From an uncultured Burkholderiales bacterium (GTDB taxonomy: Bacteria; Pseudomonadota; Gammaproteobacteria; Burkholderiales; Burkholderiaceae_F), in NCBI GenBank assembly GCA_903871435.1, contig CAIQGU010000120.1:1-12533 (forward strand): 12,533 bases of DNA, written 5' to 3'. Positions within the stretch are counted from its first letter, which is position 1, and every line of letters begins with the position of its first letter. This document shows, piece by piece, positions 10,659 to 12,533 of this stretch. Below the pieces are notes generated by a model. The model was not told the origin of the DNA, did not search any database, and worked only from the letters and a program-made list of their open reading frames with translations. The position numbers were made by a program, and so were the translations under genes.

Positions 10659-10688
10659 GGCCGGCGGCGGGATCGGCCGTTGCCGGCC
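10659..10688 (+). other. Strong 12-pair hairpin in the divergent region
   Basis: GGCCGGCGGCGG (10659-10670) pairs along its full length with CCGTTGCCGGCC (10677-10688) around the loop GATCGG. Ten pairs are Watson-Crick and two are G-U. The G-U pairs work only in plus-strand RNA; on the minus strand they become C-A mismatches. It lies between the DUF1840 and THX genes with no T-run after it. It could be a leader structure of a plus-strand transcript starting further upstream, a DNA-level inverted repeat, or chance in GC-rich sequence. Confidence 0.45.
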
Positions 10689-10717
10689 CCCGGGCGGTGG
10701 CAGAACCCAGGTCAGAA

Positions 10718-10723
10718 TAGAAT
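10718..10723 (+). promoter_or_regulatory. Possible THX promoter -10 element
   Basis: TAGAAT at 10718-10723 lies in a short AT-rich patch 49 bases before the THX ATG and is close to the sigma-70 -10 consensus. No good -35 is present at 16-18 bases. Downstream, GTTTTGCCGGCA (10728-10739) and GTTTTGCGGCTC (10740-10751) form an imperfect tandem pair within the presumed leader. Confidence 0.3.
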
Positions 10724-10771
10724 TACGGTTTTGCCGGCAGTTTTGCGGCTCGACAACCAGGGAGTTCCAGC

Positions 10772-10894
10772 ATGGGCAAGGGTGATGTGCGCACACGGCG
10801 CGGCAAGATCTACAACGGCAGTTATGGCAAGACGCGCCCCCGTACGGCGCCCAAGAAGGCGCCCACGCCCAGCCACTCACCCGCCAAGCGCTAA
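10772..10894 (+). CDS. 30S ribosomal protein THX, with long C-terminal tail
   Basis: The ATG at 10772 follows AGGGAG seven bases upstream and the frame ends at TAA 10892-10894, giving 40 residues. The N-terminal half, MGKGDVRTRRGKIYNGSYGK, matches the small ribosomal protein THX (bTHX), which in Thermus binds the head of the 30S subunit and begins MGKGD(K/R)RTRRGKI with a W/Y.G..GK continuation. The core ends near residue 23. It is followed by a basic Pro/Ala/Ser/Lys tail (24-40), longer than the Thermus form of about 26 residues but in keeping with longer proteobacterial versions as I recall them. Role: small RNA-binding subunit protein. Neighbours are a divergent DUF1840 operon and, 94 bases downstream, the dehydrogenase gene. 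The gene is easily missed by length cut-offs. Confidence 0.93.
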   Translation: MGKGDVRTRRGKIYNGSYGKTRPRTAPKKAPTPSHSPAKR

Positions 10895-10950
10895 ACGGCA
10901 AGCGGGCACGCCACGAATGGGCCAGCCGCGGCTTGCGCGCTTGGTCCGGC

Positions 10951-10969
10951 CGCCCACGCCCTGTGGGCG
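10951..10969 (+). other. Hairpin between THX and the dehydrogenase gene
   Basis: CGCCCAC (10951-10957) pairs with GTGGGCG (10963-10969) around GCCCT, a perfect seven-pair stem. It ends 19 bases before the GTG start of the dehydrogenase, just upstream of its ribosome binding site, and has no T-run. It could be an incomplete terminator of THX or a leader structure of the dehydrogenase message. Confidence 0.4.
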
Positions 10970-10988
10970 CCAGTAAAGAGGAATTTTT

Positions 10989-12479
10989 GTGAATACCGGA
11001 CACTGGATAGATGGACGTCGCTTCGAGCCGTCCCATGAGCGCCGCATGGAGCTCTTCAACCCGGCAACGGGGGAGGGTGGCGCCAGCGTCTCCCTGGCCA
11101 GTGCCGAAACCGTGGCAATGGCCGTGCGGTCGGCCAGCCGCGCCTGGCCGGCCTGGGCCGATACCCCACCCATCCGGCGCGCGCGCGTGCTGTTCAAGTT
11201 CAAGGAACTTTGCGAGTCGCGCCTGGGGGATCTGGCCGCGCTGATCACGCGCGAGCAGGGCAAGGTGCTAGCCGATGCCCGTGGCGAGGTGATGCGCGGT
11301 ATCGAAATCATCGAGTTCGCCACCGGTATTCCGCATCTGCTCAAGGGCGACTATTCCGACCAGGTCGCCACCGGCATCGACCAGTTTTCCCTGCGCCAGC
11401 CCCTGGGCGTGGTGGCTGGCATCACGCCGTTCAATTTTCCGGTCATGGTGCCCATGTGGATGTTTCCGCTGGCGCTCGCCTGCGGCAACACTTTCATTCT
11501 CAAGCCCTCGGAACGCGACCCCACGGCCGCGCTGCTCATGGCCGAACTGCTCAAGGAAGCCGGCCTGCCCGACGGCGTCTTTCAGGTGGTGCAGGGTGAC
11601 AAGTCCGCGGTAGACGCACTGCTGGCCGCGCCGCAGATCGAGGCATTCAGCTTCGTGGGATCCACGCCCATCGCCCAGTCGCTCTACGCGCAGGGCTGCG
11701 CGCGCGGCAAGCGGGTGCAGGCTTTGGGCGGCGCCAAGAATCATCTGGTGGTGATGCCCGACGCCGACCTCGGGCAGGTGGAGGATGCCCTCATCGGCGC
11801 CGCCTACGGCGCGGCGGGCGAGCGCTGCATGGCCATCTCCGTGGCGGTTGCCGTTGGCGACGCCGCCGATGCCCTGGTTGAGCGCCTCCAAAAGCGCCTG
11901 GCCCGCCTGCGGGTCGGCGACGGTACCGATCCAGCCAGCGAAATGGGCCCCCTGGTGAGCGCTGTGCACCGCCAGCGCGTGCTCGATTACGTCAATGGCG
12001 GCGTGGCCGAAGGCGCCCAGCTGGTCGTCGACGGGCGCGAACTGCGCGTTGCCGGCCGCGAGCACGGCTACTTCCTGGGCCCCTGCCTCTTCGACCACGT
12101 GAAGCCCGGCATGCGCATCTACAACGAGGAGATTTTCGGACCGGTGTTGTCGGTGGTGCGCGTGCCCGACCTCGAGCACGCCCTGGCGCTGGTCAACGAG
12201 CACGAATACGGCAATGGCGTTGCGCTGTACACCGCCGATGGCGCCAGCGCCCGCGAGTTCACGCGCCGTTGCCGCATCGGCATGGTGGGCATCAATGTGC
12301 CGCTGCCCGTGCCCACCGCGTATTACTCGTTTGGCGGCTGGAAGCGCAGCCTGTTCGGCGATACGCACATCTACGGCATGGAAGGCGTGCGGTTCTACAC
12401 CCGCTACAAGGCCGTGATGCAGCGCTGGGGTGACGGCAGCCGGGCGGGCGCCCAGTTCGCCATGCCCACCTCGCGATAG
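10989..12479 (+). CDS. mmsA: CoA-acylating methylmalonate-semialdehyde dehydrogenase
   Basis: This 496-residue aldehyde dehydrogenase superfamily member has the MmsA/IolA features. The family oxidises methylmalonate or malonate semialdehyde with NAD and CoA to propionyl- or acetyl-CoA, in valine, thymine or inositol breakdown. The catalytic cysteine is Cys280 in [11 protein letters not shown]. The oxyanion asparagine is Asn149 (TPFNFP). LKPSERDP (171-178) and FVGSTPIA (222-229) line the NAD site, and EEIFGP (380-385) is the cofactor motif. The usual ALDH general-base glutamate motif is replaced by ALGGAKNH (245-252), as in CoA-dependent members. Arg103 (GEVMRGIE) and Arg279 probably bind the substrate carboxylate. 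The start is GTG 10989 with AGAGGA seven bases upstream; it aligns with the normal N-terminus ([11 protein letters not shown]). Length is as expected. The gene stands apart from mmsB or other pathway genes here, so the exact pathway is open. Confidence 0.94.
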   Translation: MNTGHWIDGRRFEPSHERRMELFNPATGEGGASVSLASAETVAMAVRSASRAWPAWADTPPIRRARVLFKFKELCESRLGDLAALITREQGKVLADARGEVMRGIEIIEFATGIPHLLKGDYSDQVATGIDQFSLRQPLGVVAGITPFNFPVMVPMWMFPLALACGNTFILKPSERDPTAALLMAELLKEAGLPDGVFQVVQGDKSAVDALLAAPQIEAFSFVGSTPIAQSLYAQGCARGKRVQALGGAKNHLVVMPDADLGQVEDALIGAAYGAAGERCMAISVAVAVGDAADALVERLQKRLARLRVGDGTDPASEMGPLVSAVHRQRVLDYVNGGVAEGAQLVVDGRELRVAGREHGYFLGPCLFDHVKPGMRIYNEEIFGPVLSVVRVPDLEHALALVNEHEYGNGVALYTADGASAREFTRRCRIGMVGINVPLPVPTAYYSFGGWKRSLFGDTHIYGMEGVRFYTRYKAVMQRWGDGSRAGAQFAMPTSR

Positions 12480-12501
12480 GCCCTGATTTTCAATCCTGGT
12501 T

Positions 12502-12533
12502 CCCTCTCCCCTGCGGGGAGAGGGCTAGGGTGA
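12502..12533. repeat. REP-like palindromic element, cut by the window end
   Basis: CCCTCTCCCC (12502-12511) pairs perfectly with GGGGAGAGGG (12515-12524) around TGC, followed by CTAGGGTGA up to the last base. Palindromes of the form CCCTCTCCCC...GGGGAGAGGG.T.GGGTGAGGG are a common interspersed intergenic repeat in many proteobacteria (general knowledge, recalled and not searched). It begins 22 bases after the dehydrogenase stop and may also act as its transcription end or mRNA 3' stabiliser. The right end lies outside the window. Confidence 0.75.

Noticed and set aside
10600..10771. Possible small gene or regulatory RNA in the divergent gap.
   Set aside because: No convincing reading frame with ribosome binding site, and no promoter-terminator pair; only inverted repeats and weak -10 elements are seen.
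10545..10976. Plus-strand 143-codon frame covering the divergent region and the THX gene.
   Set aside because: It runs in a different frame from THX, is Pro/Arg/Ala-rich without motifs, and lacks a good ribosome binding site, whereas THX matches a known family in its own frame.
11268..12368. Minus-strand 366-codon frame opposite mmsA.
   Set aside because: Antisense shadow; the plus strand has all catalytic residues of the dehydrogenase.

Overview
The window is a dense, G+C-rich stretch of chromosome (roughly two thirds G+C by eye). It reads as core genome of a betaproteobacterium of the order Burkholderiales, most likely Alcaligenaceae (Bordetella/Achromobacter type). That placement is an inference from several family-level signatures: a DUF3567 protein beside a single-chain metH, a DUF1840 protein, a small THX ribosomal protein, and a lone methylmalonate-semialdehyde dehydrogenase. 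I see no transposase, phage gene, tRNA, rRNA or CRISPR array. Every annotated gene looks intact except the first, which is cut by the window edge.

Layout. Left block, plus strand: the 3' end of a DUF3567 gene (1-239), full-length cobalamin-dependent methionine synthase metH (350-4084), and a ChaN-type haem-binding lipoprotein gene (about 4087-5166) that abuts or overlaps the metH stop. Middle block, minus strand, read right to left: a DUF1840 gene (10551-10249) overlapping a membrane diguanylate cyclase gene (10261-8996), a RarD-type EamA permease (8920-8015), and a large GAF-PAS-PAS-GGDEF-EAL protein (7842-5209). The left and middle blocks converge at about 5167-5209 on two GC-rich hairpins. 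Right block, plus strand: a 40-residue ribosomal protein THX gene (10772-10894), a GTG-started mmsA-type dehydrogenase (10989-12479), and the start of a palindromic, REP-like repeat at the window's right edge.

How the genes relate. MetH makes methionine from homocysteine. The ChaN-like protein would handle haem or iron at the membrane and is probably co-transcribed with metH, but no direct biochemical link is evident. Two cyclic-di-GMP enzymes flank the RarD gene: one looks like a dedicated synthase with a periplasmic input region, the other is bifunctional in sequence with all key motifs of both domains present. MmsA would convert methylmalonate or malonate semialdehyde to propionyl- or acetyl-CoA in valine, thymine or inositol breakdown.

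No convincing new multi-gene system is present. The most interesting points are small: a hairpin that would cover the metH ribosome binding site, an in-frame TANS tandem repeat in the lipoprotein linker, the overlap-coupled DUF1840/diguanylate cyclase pair, a strong G-U-containing hairpin in the divergent region before THX, and the edge repeat.
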